From the NCBI RefSeq assembly GCF_014650995.1, contig NZ_BMWA01000004.1:315612-379611 (forward strand): DNA of 64,000 bases, given 5' to 3'. The notes below the pieces were generated by a model, which saw only the letters and a program-made list of their open reading frames with translations, searched no databases and was not told the origin of the DNA. Origin of the DNA: Streptomyces viridiviolaceus (GTDB taxonomy: Bacteria > Actinomycetota > Actinomycetes > Streptomycetales > Streptomycetaceae). Below are positions 17,758 through 26,531 of the stretch, piece after piece. The translations under genes were made by a program, and so were the position numbers. Position 1 is the stretch's first letter. Every line of letters begins with the position of its first letter.

Positions 17758-19004
17758 GAGGCCACCTCCAGCACCGGCTCGGCGGTCAGCGGCACCTCCG
17801 CGACCAGCCGGAACACGCCCTTGCCGACGCAGCCGGCCTCCAGCGTCCCGCCCACCGCGGACAGCCGCTCCCGCAGCCCGGCCAGACCCGAGCCACCCGC
17901 ACCGGAGGCGCTGCCCGTCCCGACCGCCCCGGACGTGCCGGCCACCCCGTCGTTCTCCACCGTCAGCACCACACGCCCCTTCGACATCCGCACCACCACG
18001 GCACACTTCCCCGCGTCCCCGTGCCGCAGCACGTTCGTGGTCGCCTCCCGCACGACCCAGCCGAGCGCCGACTGGACCTCGGCGGGCAGCCCGGACGTCT
18101 CGCCGGTCACCTCGCACTCGATCCCCGCCGCCGTCAGCACTCCCTGAGCACCGGCGAGTTCTACCTCCAGGTCGGCCTCCCGGTAGCCGCGCACCACATC
18201 GCGCACCTCCCGCTGGGACTCCTGGGCGATGCGCTGCACCTCGATCATCTGCTCCACAGCCTCGGGCCGCCCGCGCCGCGCCAGCTGCACGGCCAGCTCG
18301 CTCTTGAGCGCGATCACGGCCAGGTTCCGGCCCATCACGTCGTGCAGGTCCCGCCCGAACCGCAGCCGCTCCTCGGCGACGGCGAGCCGGGTCCGGGTCT
18401 CGCGGGCCTCGTCGAGTTCGTAGACGGCGTTGAGCAGCCAGACGGAGAAGACGGAGGTGAAGGCGAGGAAGCCGGAACCGATCAGGACGAAGCCCGCCGT
18501 GGCCAGCGCGGCGAGCCCGGGCCGACCCAGCGGGAAGGACACCGCGCCCGCTCCCACCGCGAAGCCGCCGACCAGCGCGATCACCCGCCGCCGGTTGCGC
18601 ACGCCCAGCGCCACGGTCCCGGCGCCGAAGGTCAGCGCGCCCCCGAAGACCGCGCCGGCCGCGCTGTCGACCCCCTCGCCCGCCGGGCCCCGCTCCATGA
18701 GGGCGACGGCGCCGACGGCGACGACCGCGGTGACGGCGCCCAGCACCCACAGCATCCGCAGGGGCTGCTCCCGCCGGCCCCGCGTCCAGTCCAGCGCCCG
18801 GGAGGCGGTCACCATGCACAGGGCCGCGTGCACGCCGACCAGCAGGCACAGCACGCTCGCGAGACGCGCGTCCACCTGGCCGTACGCGGTTAATCCACTC
18901 ACGGCGAACTCGATCAGCCCGAAGAAGTGGAACGACCACCGTGTGTACGTCTCCACCTTCTCCGGCGTGCTCTTCCGCCGCCACCATCCGCCCGGCCTGC
19001 GCAT
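17754..19004 (-). CDS. Histidine kinase of the HisKA_3 (NarX/DesK) class
   Basis: A 416-aa sensor with about six TM helices in the first 215 residues and no extracellular loop of note, then the HisKA_3 box FGRDLHDVMGRNLAVIALK (phospho-His near residue 226), followed by a HATPase with N-box VVREATTNVLRHG and a GSGLAGLRERL G-box. The many TM segments and short loops suggest sensing within the membrane, as in kinases paired with antibiotic or envelope-stress ABC exporters. The ATG is 29 nt after the permease stop. A weak GGCGGGCAG precedes it. Confidence 0.92.
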   Translation of the reverse strand: MRRPGGWWRRKSTPEKVETYTRWSFHFFGLIEFAVSGLTAYGQVDARLASVLCLLVGVHAALCMVTASRALDWTRGRREQPLRMLWVLGAVTAVVAVGAVALMERGPAGEGVDSAAGAVFGGALTFGAGTVALGVRNRRRVIALVGGFAVGAGAVSFPLGRPGLAALATAGFVLIGSGFLAFTSVFSVWLLNAVYELDEARETRTRLAVAEERLRFGRDLHDVMGRNLAVIALKSELAVQLARRGRPEAVEQMIEVQRIAQESQREVRDVVRGYREADLEVELAGAQGVLTAAGIECEVTGETSGLPAEVQSALGWVVREATTNVLRHGDAGKCAVVVRMSKGRVVLTVENDGVAGTSGAVGTGSASGAGGSGLAGLRERLSAVGGTLEAGCVGKGVFRLVAEVPLTAEPVLEVAS

Positions 19005-19033
19005 CTGCCCGCCTGCCCCGTTCTCCTCGTACG

Positions 19034-19849
19034 TCAGCGCCGCGGCTCCCAGCGGAACCACCGCCGTACAGCAAACACGGCGACCGCGGTCCAGGCCACC
19101 GCCGTCGCGACGGCGCCCAGTGCCTCGTACGCCGACAGGTCGCCGGTCCAGCCGCCGCGCACCAGGGTGACGACGGGCGTCAGCGGCAGCAGCTCGCAGA
19201 CGGAGGCCACCTTGTCGGGCAGCAGCTCCAGCGGGACGAACATGCCGGAGCCGATCATCGAGACCAGCAGCAGTGGCATGGGCGTGACCTGCGCGCTCTC
19301 GCCGGTCCGGGTGAAGCCCGAGGTGGCCGCGGCGAGGGCGGCGCACATCACGAGCCCCAACAGCAGGCCGAGGACGGCCAGATGGGGCGCCGACGGCGCG
19401 GACAGGTCGAGCAGGACGGCACACCCGGCCGTCAGCAGCAGGCACTGCAGCAGTCCGGTGGCGGCTGCCGGCATCGCCGAGCCGGCCAGGATCTCGGTGT
19501 CCCGCAGCTCGCCGGTGCGCAGCCGCTTGAGGACGAGTTCCTCGCGCCGGACGACGAAGACGCCCACGAGGGTGGAGTAGACGGCGAACAGCAGGGAGAA
19601 GCCGATCGCCGCGGGCAGTACGAGGGTGCCGATGGTCAGTCCGGCCTCGGCGAGGTCCATCTCCTCGGCCGCCGACCGCACGCTGACGGGCAGCACCAGC
19701 GGCACGAACAGTCCGGCGACGAGCGCGCCCTTGCTCCGTCCGAGCAGGGTCAGCTCGGCACGGGCGAGGGCCGCCATCCGGCTCACCGGCGTGGTCGCCG
19801 CCGCCTTCGGGGCGCGCGCCGCGGGCGCCTCGGTGTTCGTGGCGCTCAT
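19034..19849 (-). CDS. ABC transporter permease (ABC-2 type)
   Basis: A 271-aa ABC-2 permease with six hydrophobic segments and a conserved VPLELLPDKVASVCELLPLTPVVTLVRGGW block near the C-terminus, as in drug and lantibiotic exporters (DrrB/LnrM-like). The ATG overlaps the ATPase stop (ATGA). With the ATPase it forms one exporter; a single permease gene implies a homodimer. The substrate is unknown. Confidence 0.92.
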   Translation of the reverse strand: MSATNTEAPAARAPKAAATTPVSRMAALARAELTLLGRSKGALVAGLFVPLVLPVSVRSAAEEMDLAEAGLTIGTLVLPAAIGFSLLFAVYSTLVGVFVVRREELVLKRLRTGELRDTEILAGSAMPAAATGLLQCLLLTAGCAVLLDLSAPSAPHLAVLGLLLGLVMCAALAAATSGFTRTGESAQVTPMPLLLVSMIGSGMFVPLELLPDKVASVCELLPLTPVVTLVRGGWTGDLSAYEALGAVATAVAWTAVAVFAVRRWFRWEPRR

Positions 19850-20814
19850 GCCGCGTACTCCTTCGTCGTCTGCGCGGTCTTCCCGCCGGAGACCGCCTTC
19901 GCGATCCCGAGGAACGCCTCCTCCAGGGACGCCGACCGCACGTCCAGGCGGCGCAGTTCCACCCCGGTCCGCTCGGCCCACACCAGCAGCCCGGTGGCCG
20001 CCCGCTGCAGTTCACGGGTGCGGAGCCGGATGATCCGGCCGTCGGTCTCGTGCCCGGTCACGCCCAGCTCGGCGAGCGGCGGCAGATCGCCCACGAAGTA
20101 GCCCTCGGGCAGCTCGAAGGTGATCCGCGACGGCTGCGTGGCGGTCACCTCGGCCGGGGTCCCGGTGGCGGCGATGCGGCCGTCGTGCATGATCGCGAGC
20201 CGGTCCGCGAGCTGCTCGGCCTCTTCCAGGTAGTGCGTGGTCAGCAGCACCGTCGTACCGGCGGCACGCAGAGCACTCACCAACTCCCAGGTGTCCCGGC
20301 GGCCTTCGGCGTCCAGTCCGGTGGTGGGCTCGTCCAGGAAGAGCACCTCGGGATCGCCGAGCAGCGCGAGTGCCAGGTCCAGCCGGCGCCGCTGGCCCCC
20401 GGACAGCTGCTTCACCCGGACGTCGCCCTTCGACTCCAGCCCGACCAGCGCCAGCACCTCGGCCGGCGGGCGGGCCCCGCTCACACACCCCGCCCACATC
20501 CGCGCCGTCTCCGCGACGGTCAGCTCGGACGGGAAGCCCCCCTCCTGCAGCATCACGCCGGTGCGGGGGCGTACGGCGGCCCGGTCGGTGTACGGGTCGT
20601 GCCCGAGGACGCGCACCCGCCCACCGGCCGGGGCGGCCAGGCCCTCCAGCAGTTCCACGGTGGACGTCTTGCCGGCGCCGTTGGTGCCGAGCAGCGCGAA
20701 GATCTCTCCGCGGCGCACGGAGAAGCTGATGCCGCGCACAGCCTCGAACCCGCCCCCGTACACACGTCGCAGGTCAGTGACCTCAATCACGTGTTCGTGT
20801 CCGTTCGCTTCCAT
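19846..20814 (-). CDS. ABC transporter ATP-binding protein (DrrA/CcmA-like)
   Basis: A 322-aa ATPase with Walker A GTNGAGKTST (residue about 43), Q-loop MLQEGG, signature LSGGQRRRLDLALAL (about 140), Walker B VLFLDEPTTGLD and H-loop THYLEEAE. A C-terminal extension of about 90 residues is typical of drug-exporter ATPases (DrrA). It is the first gene of a four-gene operon (ATPase, permease, kinase, regulator), all overlapping or within 30 nt. Confidence 0.94.
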   Translation of the reverse strand: MEANGHEHVIEVTDLRRVYGGGFEAVRGISFSVRRGEIFALLGTNGAGKTSTVELLEGLAAPAGGRVRVLGHDPYTDRAAVRPRTGVMLQEGGFPSELTVAETARMWAGCVSGARPPAEVLALVGLESKGDVRVKQLSGGQRRRLDLALALLGDPEVLFLDEPTTGLDAEGRRDTWELVSALRAAGTTVLLTTHYLEEAEQLADRLAIMHDGRIAATGTPAEVTATQPSRITFELPEGYFVGDLPPLAELGVTGHETDGRIIRLRTRELQRAATGLLVWAERTGVELRRLDVRSASLEEAFLGIAKAVSGGKTAQTTKEYAA

Positions 20815-20906
20815 GTCCCAAGCGTCCCGGCACGACGGGCCCGTCAGCAGTGCGCGCTGTCATCGCTCGGCATGACAAATGTCAGACGCGGCTCGACGGG
20901 AACACG

Positions 20907-20942
20907 AAAAGACCCCGGTCCATCAGGACCGGGGTCTTTTTC
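20907..20942 (-). terminator. Terminator of tRNA-Gly(GCC) copy 2
   Basis: A perfect 14-bp stem (20907-20920 with 20927-20940, loop CATCAG) begins 4 nt beyond the tRNA 3' end. A/T-rich ends supply a U run on either strand. It insulates the tRNA from the ABC operon behind it. Confidence 0.9.
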
Positions 20943-20945
20943 CCG

Positions 20946-21018
20946 AGCGGACGACGAGGCTCGAACTCGCGACCTCAACCTTGGCAAGGTTGCGCTCTAC
21001 CAACTGAGCTACGTCCGC
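20946..21018 (-). tRNA. tRNA-Gly(GCC), copy 2
   Basis: Base-for-base identical to 17047-17119 over the full 73 nt, same strand: acceptor GCGGACG/CGTCCGC, anticodon GCC. The two copies lie 3.9 kb apart and bracket the ABC/two-component operon. Confidence 0.96.
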
Positions 21019-21098
21019 ATTGCCGCCGACCGGCCTTCACCGATCGGTGCGAGCACCAGCCTACCTGATCCACTTCCATGGTCAGTACGGCGATGCAG

Positions 21099-21170
21099 AG
21101 CGGGTGACAGGAATCGCACACTGCGCCTTCCCCCTGGAAGGGGGATGTTCTACTACTGAACTACACCCGC
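21099..21170 (-). tRNA. tRNA-Gly(TCC) with an atypical T arm
   Basis: Minus-strand acceptor GCGGGTG pairs with CACCCGC. The D arm is GTTC/GAAC and the anticodon stem TCCCC/GGGGA holds loop CTTCCAG (anticodon TCC). The T arm is abnormal: the loop reads TGCGATT rather than TTCRANY, and the standard register pairs only two positions. Pairing GCAG with CTGT, a bulged T, and a closing G-C rescues a stem if one base is borrowed from the variable loop. Total length is normal (72 nt with discriminator T). It is probably functional, since all other parts are intact. Confidence 0.85.
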
Positions 21171-21326
21171 ACGGTCCGTGAGCTGGGCCTTTCGGCCTCG
21201 CCCCTCGGCGTGCTCCAGACTTTAGCTGATCACCGGGGGTGCTGCGCAAGTCGGCTGCCGCGAGGGGCGGCTGAGCGGCCGTCGGCCGCTCCCCGCGGAT
21301 CCGCACGCTTCCCGCAGGCCTTCCGC

Positions 21327-21644
21327 TCACTGCGCCTCGGCGAACGCCTCGTACACCTTCTTGGGGATCCGGCCCCGTGCGGGCACGTCCATCTTGTTCG
21401 CCTGGGCCCACGCGCGGACCGCCGCGGGATCGGGGGCGACCTCCGTCTGCCGGTACGCCCGGCCCGACCGCGACCGCTTGCGGCCGGCCGACACGTAGGG
21501 CTCGAGAGCCTTGCGCAGTTTCCTGGCATTGGCTTCGTTCAGGTCGATCTCGTACATCTTGCCGTCGACTCCGAAGGCGATCGTCTCCGCCGCTTCCGAG
21601 CCGTCGATGTCGTCAAAGAGAGTGACCACGACACGCTGCGCCAC
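21327..21644 (-). CDS. lsrL: Lsr2-family nucleoid-associated protein (LsrL-type paralogue)
   Basis: A 105-aa Lsr2/xenogeneic-silencer family protein. The N-terminal dimerisation beta-sheet is MAQRVVVTLFDDIDGSEA..., and the C-terminal DNA-binding helix pair ends with the AT-hook-like RGR (PARGRIPKKV, about residues 89-98) that inserts into the minor groove of AT-rich DNA. Streptomycetes usually have two Lsr2 proteins; the one beside purS corresponds to LsrL in S. coelicolor, from memory. The start is GTG 21644. The 340-nt upstream gap is unusually AT-rich for this genome and could be a self-target. Confidence 0.92.
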   Translation of the reverse strand: MAQRVVVTLFDDIDGSEAAETIAFGVDGKMYEIDLNEANARKLRKALEPYVSAGRKRSRSGRAYRQTEVAPDPAAVRAWAQANKMDVPARGRIPKKVYEAFAEAQ

Positions 21645-21984
21645 GAATATCGGTCCCTTCGTGCGGCATCTCCGCGATGACGTGCCAGGACGCCCTGAAG
21701 ATGCCGACTGTTCGCCTGTAATTGGGCAAAGTATCGGCTAATGACATTTCATTTGTACAGTGCCCGGCAATGCAATGGGAAGCCCGACTAAATCTCTTGG
21801 CGTGTCCGTCGCGCAATAGCCATCCGCGTACGGCCCGGGATCTTTCCCGAAGCTTTTCGTACGGGCCTCCCCCCGATGCCGAATCGTGACAGGGCTCACG
21901 TACTTTCCTACAACGCTACACGCGTAGAATTTTTGTGCGGGTAGTCTGAAGGAACCTGCTCAGCACCACACACCGGGAGTGCCA
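21645..21984. promoter_or_regulatory. AT-rich divergent promoter region lsrL / purS
   Basis: No gene is seen. The stretch 21715-21960 has long A/T-containing tracts (for example around TATCGGCTAATGACATTTCA) in sharp contrast to the surrounding sequence. TAGAAT at 21925-21930 is a good -10 candidate for purSQL, about 54 nt before purS. An inverted GTGA...TCAC element lies at about 21886-21899. Confidence 0.45.
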
Positions 21985-22248
21985 GTGGCACGCGTCGTAG
22001 TCGACGTCATGCTCAAGCCGGAGATCCTCGACCCCCAGGGCCAGGCGGTGCAGCGCGCACTGCCGCGGCTGGGTTTCGAGGGGATCTCGGACGTACGTCA
22101 GGGAAAGCGATTCGAACTCGAAGTGGACGGACCGGTCGACGACGCCGTCCTGGCCCGCATCCACGATCTTGCGGAATCCTTCCTCGCCAACACCGTGATC
22201 GAGGACTTCACCGTCAAGGTGGAGGAAGTCGCGGAGGCCGCGAAGTGA
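21985..22248 (+). CDS. purS: Phosphoribosylformylglycinamidine synthase subunit PurS
   Basis: An 87-aa small subunit that bridges PurQ and PurL in the three-part FGAM synthase. Landmarks are [19 protein letters not shown] and the KRFELEVDG strand. I chose GTG 21985 (GGGAG 5 nt upstream) over GTG 21979. Its stop overlaps the purQ start (GTGA). Confidence 0.96.
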   Translation: MARVVVDVMLKPEILDPQGQAVQRALPRLGFEGISDVRQGKRFELEVDGPVDDAVLARIHDLAESFLANTVIEDFTVKVEEVAEAAK

Positions 22249-22925
22249 CCGCTCGTATTGGCGTCGTCACTTTCCCCGGCAGCCTCGACGACCGGGACTC
22301 GCAGCGCGCGATCCGCGTCGCCGGTGCCGAACCCGTGGCGCTCTGGCACAAGGACAAGGACCTCAAGCAGGTCGACGCCGTCGTGCTGTGCGGCGGTTTC
22401 AGTTACGGCGACTATCTGCGGGCCGGCGCCATCGCGCGCTTCTCGCCGGTGATGGACGCCGTCATCGACCAGGCGAAGGCCGGTCTGCCGGTGCTCGGGA
22501 TCTGCAACGGCTTCCAGATCCTCACCGAGGCCCACCTGCTGCCCGGCGCGATGCTCGGCAACGACCACCTGCACTTCATCTGCCGCGACCAGAAGCTGCG
22601 GGTGGAGAACGCGGACACCGCCTGGACCAGCGACTACAACGCCGGCCAGGAGATCCACATCCCGCTGAAGAACATGGACGGCCGGTACGTCGCCGACCGG
22701 CGGACGCTGGACGAGCTGGAGGCCGAGGGCCGGGTCGCGTTCCGCTACCTCGACGTCAACCCGAACGGCTCGCTCAACGACATCGCCGGCATCACCAACG
22801 CGGCGGGCAACGTCGTCGGCCTGATGCCGCACCCCGAGCACGCCGTCGAGCCGCTGATCGGCACCGGCCGCACCGACGGCCTCCCGTTCTTCACCTCGAT
22901 CCTCAAGAAGCTGGTCAACGCATGA
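22245..22925 (+). CDS. purQ: Phosphoribosylformylglycinamidine synthase subunit PurQ (glutaminase)
   Basis: A 226-aa class I glutamine amidotransferase supplying ammonia to PurL. The nucleophile Cys is in GICNGFQI (about residue 87); the His and Glu are in GLMPHPEHA (about residue 196). GTG start overlapping purS, and its stop overlaps the purL ATG (ATGA), so purSQL are translationally coupled at equal stoichiometry. Confidence 0.97.
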   Translation: MTARIGVVTFPGSLDDRDSQRAIRVAGAEPVALWHKDKDLKQVDAVVLCGGFSYGDYLRAGAIARFSPVMDAVIDQAKAGLPVLGICNGFQILTEAHLLPGAMLGNDHLHFICRDQKLRVENADTAWTSDYNAGQEIHIPLKNMDGRYVADRRTLDELEAEGRVAFRYLDVNPNGSLNDIAGITNAAGNVVGLMPHPEHAVEPLIGTGRTDGLPFFTSILKKLVNA

Positions 22926-25180
22926 GCCGGACGCCTCTGGACACGGTCGAGCACGCGGCCGCGACCCCCGACGTCGAGCTGCCCTGGGCCGAACTCGGTC
23001 TGAAGAAGGACGAGTACGAGAGGATCGTGGAGATCCTCGGCCGCCGGCCCACCGGGGCCGAGCTCGCCATGTACTCGGTGATGTGGTCCGAGCACTGCTC
23101 GTACAAGTCCTCCAAGGTCCACCTCCGCCAGTTCGGCGAGAAGGCACCCGAGTCGGACGCGATGCTCGTCGGCATCGGCGAGAACGCCGGTGTCGTCGAC
23201 GTCGGCCAGGGCTACGCGGTCACCTTCAAGGTGGAGTCCCACAACCACCCGTCGTACGTGGAGCCCTACCAGGGCGCCGCGACCGGCGTCGGCGGCATCG
23301 TCCGCGACATCATCGCGATGGGCGCCCGCCCGGTCGCCGTCGTGGACCCGCTGCGCTTCGGCGCCGCCGACCACCCCGACACCAAGCGCGTCCTGCCCGG
23401 TGTCGTCGCCGGCATCGGCGGCTACGGCAACTGCCTGGGCCTGCCCAACATCGGCGGCGAGGTCGTCTTCGACGCCTGCTACCAGGGCAACCCGCTGGTC
23501 AACGCCGGTGCCATCGGCGTCATGCGGCACGAGGACATCCACCTGGCCAAGGCGTCCGGCGCCGGCAACAAGGTCATCCTGTACGGGGCCCGCACCGGCG
23601 GCGACGGCATCGGCGGCGCCTCCATCCTGGCCTCGGAGACCTTCGACGACGCCAAGCCGTCCAAGCGCCCCGCCGTCCAGGTCGGCGACCCCTTCCAGGA
23701 GAAGCTCCTCATCGAGTGCACCCTGGAGGCGTTCAAGGAGAAGCTGGTCGTCGGCATCCAGGACCTCGGCGCGGCGGGCCTGTCCTGCGCCACGTCCGAG
23801 CTGGCCTCCAACGGCTCCGGCGGCATGCGCGTCACCCTGGACGACGTACCCCTGCGCGACTCCACGCTCTCGCCCGAGGAGATCCTCATGAGCGAGTCGC
23901 AGGAGCGCATGTGCGCGGTGGTCGAGCCGGGCAAGGTCGACCGCTTCCTGGAGATCTGCGAGAAGTGGGACGTCATCGCCACCGTCATCGGTGAGGTGAC
24001 CGACGGCGACCGCCTGGAGATCTACTGGCACGGCGGCAAGATCGTCGACGTGGACCCGCGCACGGTCGCGCACGAGGGCCCGGTCTACGAGCGCCCGTAC
24101 GCCCGCCCGGAGTGGCAGGACGCCCTTCAGGCCGACGACGCGAACAAGCTGCCCCGCCCGGAGACCTCCGAGGAGCTGAAGGACCAGGTCCTGAAGCTGG
24201 TCGCGTCCCCGAACCAGGCGTCCAAGAAGTGGATCACGCAGCAGTACGACCACTTCGTGCAGGGCAACACCGTCCTCGCCCAGCCCGAGGACTCCGGCAT
24301 GATCCGCGTCGACGAGGAGACCGGCCTCGGCGTCGCCATCGCCACGGACGGCAACGGCCGGTACGCCAAGCTCGACCCGTACACGGGCGCGCAGCTCGCC
24401 CTCGCGGAGGCGTACCGCAACGTCGCCACGACCGGTGCCAAGCCGCTCGCGGTCTCCGACTGCCTGAACTTCGGCTCGCCCGAGGACCCGGCGGTGATGT
24501 GGCAGTTCGCCGAGGCCGTGCGCGGTCTGGCGGACGGCTGCCGGCAGCTCGGCACCCCGGTGACCGGCGGCAACGTCTCGCTGTACAACCAGACCGGCGA
24601 GGCCGCCATCCACCCGACCCCGGTCGTGGCGGTGCTCGGCGTCATCGACGACGTGGCCCGCCGTACGCCGGTCGCCTTCCAGGAGGAGGGCCAGCTGCTC
24701 TACCTCCTCGGCGACACCCGCGAGGAGTTCGGCGGCTCGGCCTGGTCCCAGGTCGTCCACGACCACCTCGGCGGACTGCCCCCGAAGGTCGACCTGGAGC
24801 GCGAGCGCCTGCTCGGCGAGATCCTGATCTCCGCCTCCCGCGACGGCATGATCGACTCCGCGCACGACCTGTCCGACGGTGGTCTGGTCCAGGCGGTCGT
24901 GGAGTCGGCGCTGCTCGGGCAGAAGGGCGCGCGCCTGGTCGTTCCCGACGGCCTCGACGCCTTCACCTTCCTGTTCTCGGAGTCGGCGGGCCGCGCGGTC
25001 GTCGCCGTCCCGCGTTCGGAGGAGGTCCGCTTCAACGACATGTGCGGTGCGCGGGGCCTGCCCGCCACCCGCATCGGTGTCGTGGACGGGGACGCGGTGG
25101 AGGTCCAGGGCGAGTTCGCGCTCACCCTGGCCGAACTGCGCGAGGCCCACGAGGCCACCATCCCGGCGCTGCTGGCCTGA
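22922..25180 (+). CDS. purL: Phosphoribosylformylglycinamidine synthase subunit PurL (small type)
   Basis: A 752-aa ATP-dependent FGAM synthetase. Landmarks are [12 protein letters not shown] (catalytic His), [37 protein letters not shown] and a second AIRS-like half beginning near residue 430 ([20 protein letters not shown]). Its size is that of the small PurL that needs separate PurS and PurQ, which are present. It ends at a strong terminator. Confidence 0.97.
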   Translation: MSRTPLDTVEHAAATPDVELPWAELGLKKDEYERIVEILGRRPTGAELAMYSVMWSEHCSYKSSKVHLRQFGEKAPESDAMLVGIGENAGVVDVGQGYAVTFKVESHNHPSYVEPYQGAATGVGGIVRDIIAMGARPVAVVDPLRFGAADHPDTKRVLPGVVAGIGGYGNCLGLPNIGGEVVFDACYQGNPLVNAGAIGVMRHEDIHLAKASGAGNKVILYGARTGGDGIGGASILASETFDDAKPSKRPAVQVGDPFQEKLLIECTLEAFKEKLVVGIQDLGAAGLSCATSELASNGSGGMRVTLDDVPLRDSTLSPEEILMSESQERMCAVVEPGKVDRFLEICEKWDVIATVIGEVTDGDRLEIYWHGGKIVDVDPRTVAHEGPVYERPYARPEWQDALQADDANKLPRPETSEELKDQVLKLVASPNQASKKWITQQYDHFVQGNTVLAQPEDSGMIRVDEETGLGVAIATDGNGRYAKLDPYTGAQLALAEAYRNVATTGAKPLAVSDCLNFGSPEDPAVMWQFAEAVRGLADGCRQLGTPVTGGNVSLYNQTGEAAIHPTPVVAVLGVIDDVARRTPVAFQEEGQLLYLLGDTREEFGGSAWSQVVHDHLGGLPPKVDLERERLLGEILISASRDGMIDSAHDLSDGGLVQAVVESALLGQKGARLVVPDGLDAFTFLFSESAGRAVVAVPRSEEVRFNDMCGARGLPATRIGVVDGDAVEVQGEFALTLAELREAHEATIPALLA

Positions 25181-25201
25181 CGGCACGGGCGTACGGACGA
25201 C

Positions 25202-25233
25202 GGAGGTCCCGCACGGTGACGTGCGGGACCTCC
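25202..25233 (+). terminator. Terminator after purSQL
   Basis: A perfect 13-bp stem (25202-25214 with 25221-25233) around loop GGTGAC begins 21 nt after the purL stop. Confidence 0.85.
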
Positions 25234-25285
25234 ACCGTGCGGGGCTGTTGACTTCGTCGGGCTACCGGAGGGGAACGGGGGAGCG

Positions 25286-26521
25286 GTGAAGATACCGGAC
25301 CGTTTGCGTACGTCCGTGAACGTCCTGTTGTGCCTGGCCGCCGTCGTGGCGATCGGCTGGAGCGGACGGGAGATCTGGCAGGTCGTCGACGGCCGGCGGC
25401 AGATCGACGAGGCGTGCGACGGCCTCGTCCCGGCCGGCCGGGTGCTGGCCCTCTCCCCGGCGGGCGGCACCATCACCCACCGCACCTCCGACGAGGGCAT
25501 GATCGACCTCGCCGACGGACCGTCGCAGGACTGCGAGATCTTCAGCAGCGAGGCCGGCGAGAAGTACGGCACGGACAGCGGGGAACGCTGGTTCTTCACC
25601 GGCGCGGTCGGCGTCCTGCCCTCCGGCACCCCCCAGGTCGCGGACGACCCGCTGGAAGACCTCCTCGACCCGTACGGCGGCCCCACCTACCCGAACCAGC
25701 CGCTCGGCGGCGGCATCGCGGGCGTCGTCACGGACTCCGGCGTCGTCGTCCAGCTGCCGTGCGCGGGGGGCGAGGCGGACGGGCGGCCCGTCAAAGCCCT
25801 GTGGGCGCGGGCCGAACTGTACGACCCGGGAGCGCCGTTCACGGAGAACGGCCAGCTCAGCGACCACGACCGGAACACGCTCGCCGAGACCGCAGTGATC
25901 ACCGCCAACAACCTCGCCGGCCGGCTGGGCTGCGCCGGCCGGCTGCCCGACCCGCCCCCGGACGTCCCCGCCCTGCCCGAGGGACCCGTCCCCGCTTCCC
26001 GCGCCGAGGGCACCTGCGCCTGGTACCGCGAGGCCGGCTTCGCCCGCGACGACCGGTACCCGGACCAGGTCCTCGAGAGCCGCACGGACGACCGCGCGTG
26101 GGACGAGCGGTGCGGACTCGTGCTCAGCGAGGGCCGGGCGACCGGCCTCTACCTGTCCGAGGCCGACGACCGCGACCTGCCCGTCACCCCCGACCGCCCC
26201 GGCGAGTGGTTCGTCTCCCTGCACACCTACTCCGGCGAGGACGCGAAGAACGTCCAGCTCACCAGCACCAGCCTCGACGAGGTGCCGGAACCCGCGACCC
26301 CGGGGAGGGCCGGCCGCAGCACCGAGGACCCGATCTGGTGGGCGTCCTCCGTCTGCGCCGGACAGCCGCAGGTCCACACCATGACCCTCGGCCTCGGCTA
26401 CGACCGGGTGGCCGCCCCGCAGATGGAAAAGGTCTTCCGCGCCTACGTCACCGACGTCACCGACCGCCGCCACTGCACCGGCGTCGTATTTCCGAAGACC
26501 TCGGACTTCCGCGCCCTCTAG
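25286..26521 (+). CDS. Hypothetical membrane-anchored or secreted protein
   Basis: A 411-aa protein that I do not recognise. The N-terminus has one hydrophobic helix (residues about 9-30, VNVLLCLAAVVAIGWSG), which could be an uncleaved anchor or a signal. The exported part is acidic and contains about nine cysteines spread along its length (for example in DEACDGL, DCEIF, QLPCAGG, LGCAGR, GTCAWY, ERCGLV, SVCAG, HCTGV), consistent with disulfides outside the cell. The block GTCAWYREAGFARDDRYP begins what looks like a second, similar half. The start is GTG with GGGGGAG upstream. Its stop overlaps the -10 box of the next gene. Confidence 0.75.
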   Translation: MKIPDRLRTSVNVLLCLAAVVAIGWSGREIWQVVDGRRQIDEACDGLVPAGRVLALSPAGGTITHRTSDEGMIDLADGPSQDCEIFSSEAGEKYGTDSGERWFFTGAVGVLPSGTPQVADDPLEDLLDPYGGPTYPNQPLGGGIAGVVTDSGVVVQLPCAGGEADGRPVKALWARAELYDPGAPFTENGQLSDHDRNTLAETAVITANNLAGRLGCAGRLPDPPPDVPALPEGPVPASRAEGTCAWYREAGFARDDRYPDQVLESRTDDRAWDERCGLVLSEGRATGLYLSEADDRDLPVTPDRPGEWFVSLHTYSGEDAKNVQLTSTSLDEVPEPATPGRAGRSTEDPIWWASSVCAGQPQVHTMTLGLGYDRVAAPQMEKVFRAYVTDVTDRRHCTGVVFPKTSDFRAL

Positions 26522-26524
26522 GCT
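26519..26524 (+). promoter_or_regulatory. Candidate -10 box, leaderless
   Basis: TAGGCT, followed by exactly 7 nt and the ATG at 26532, repeats the purD arrangement. The first three bases are also the stop codon of the upstream gene, so promoter and coding sequence overlap. Confidence 0.5.
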
Positions 26525-26531
26525 CGCCCCC

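Noticed and set aside
17047..21018. An integrated genomic island between the tRNA-Gly copies
   Set aside because: No integrase, no partial tRNA fragment as an attachment scar (both copies are full length), and composition matches the neighbours.
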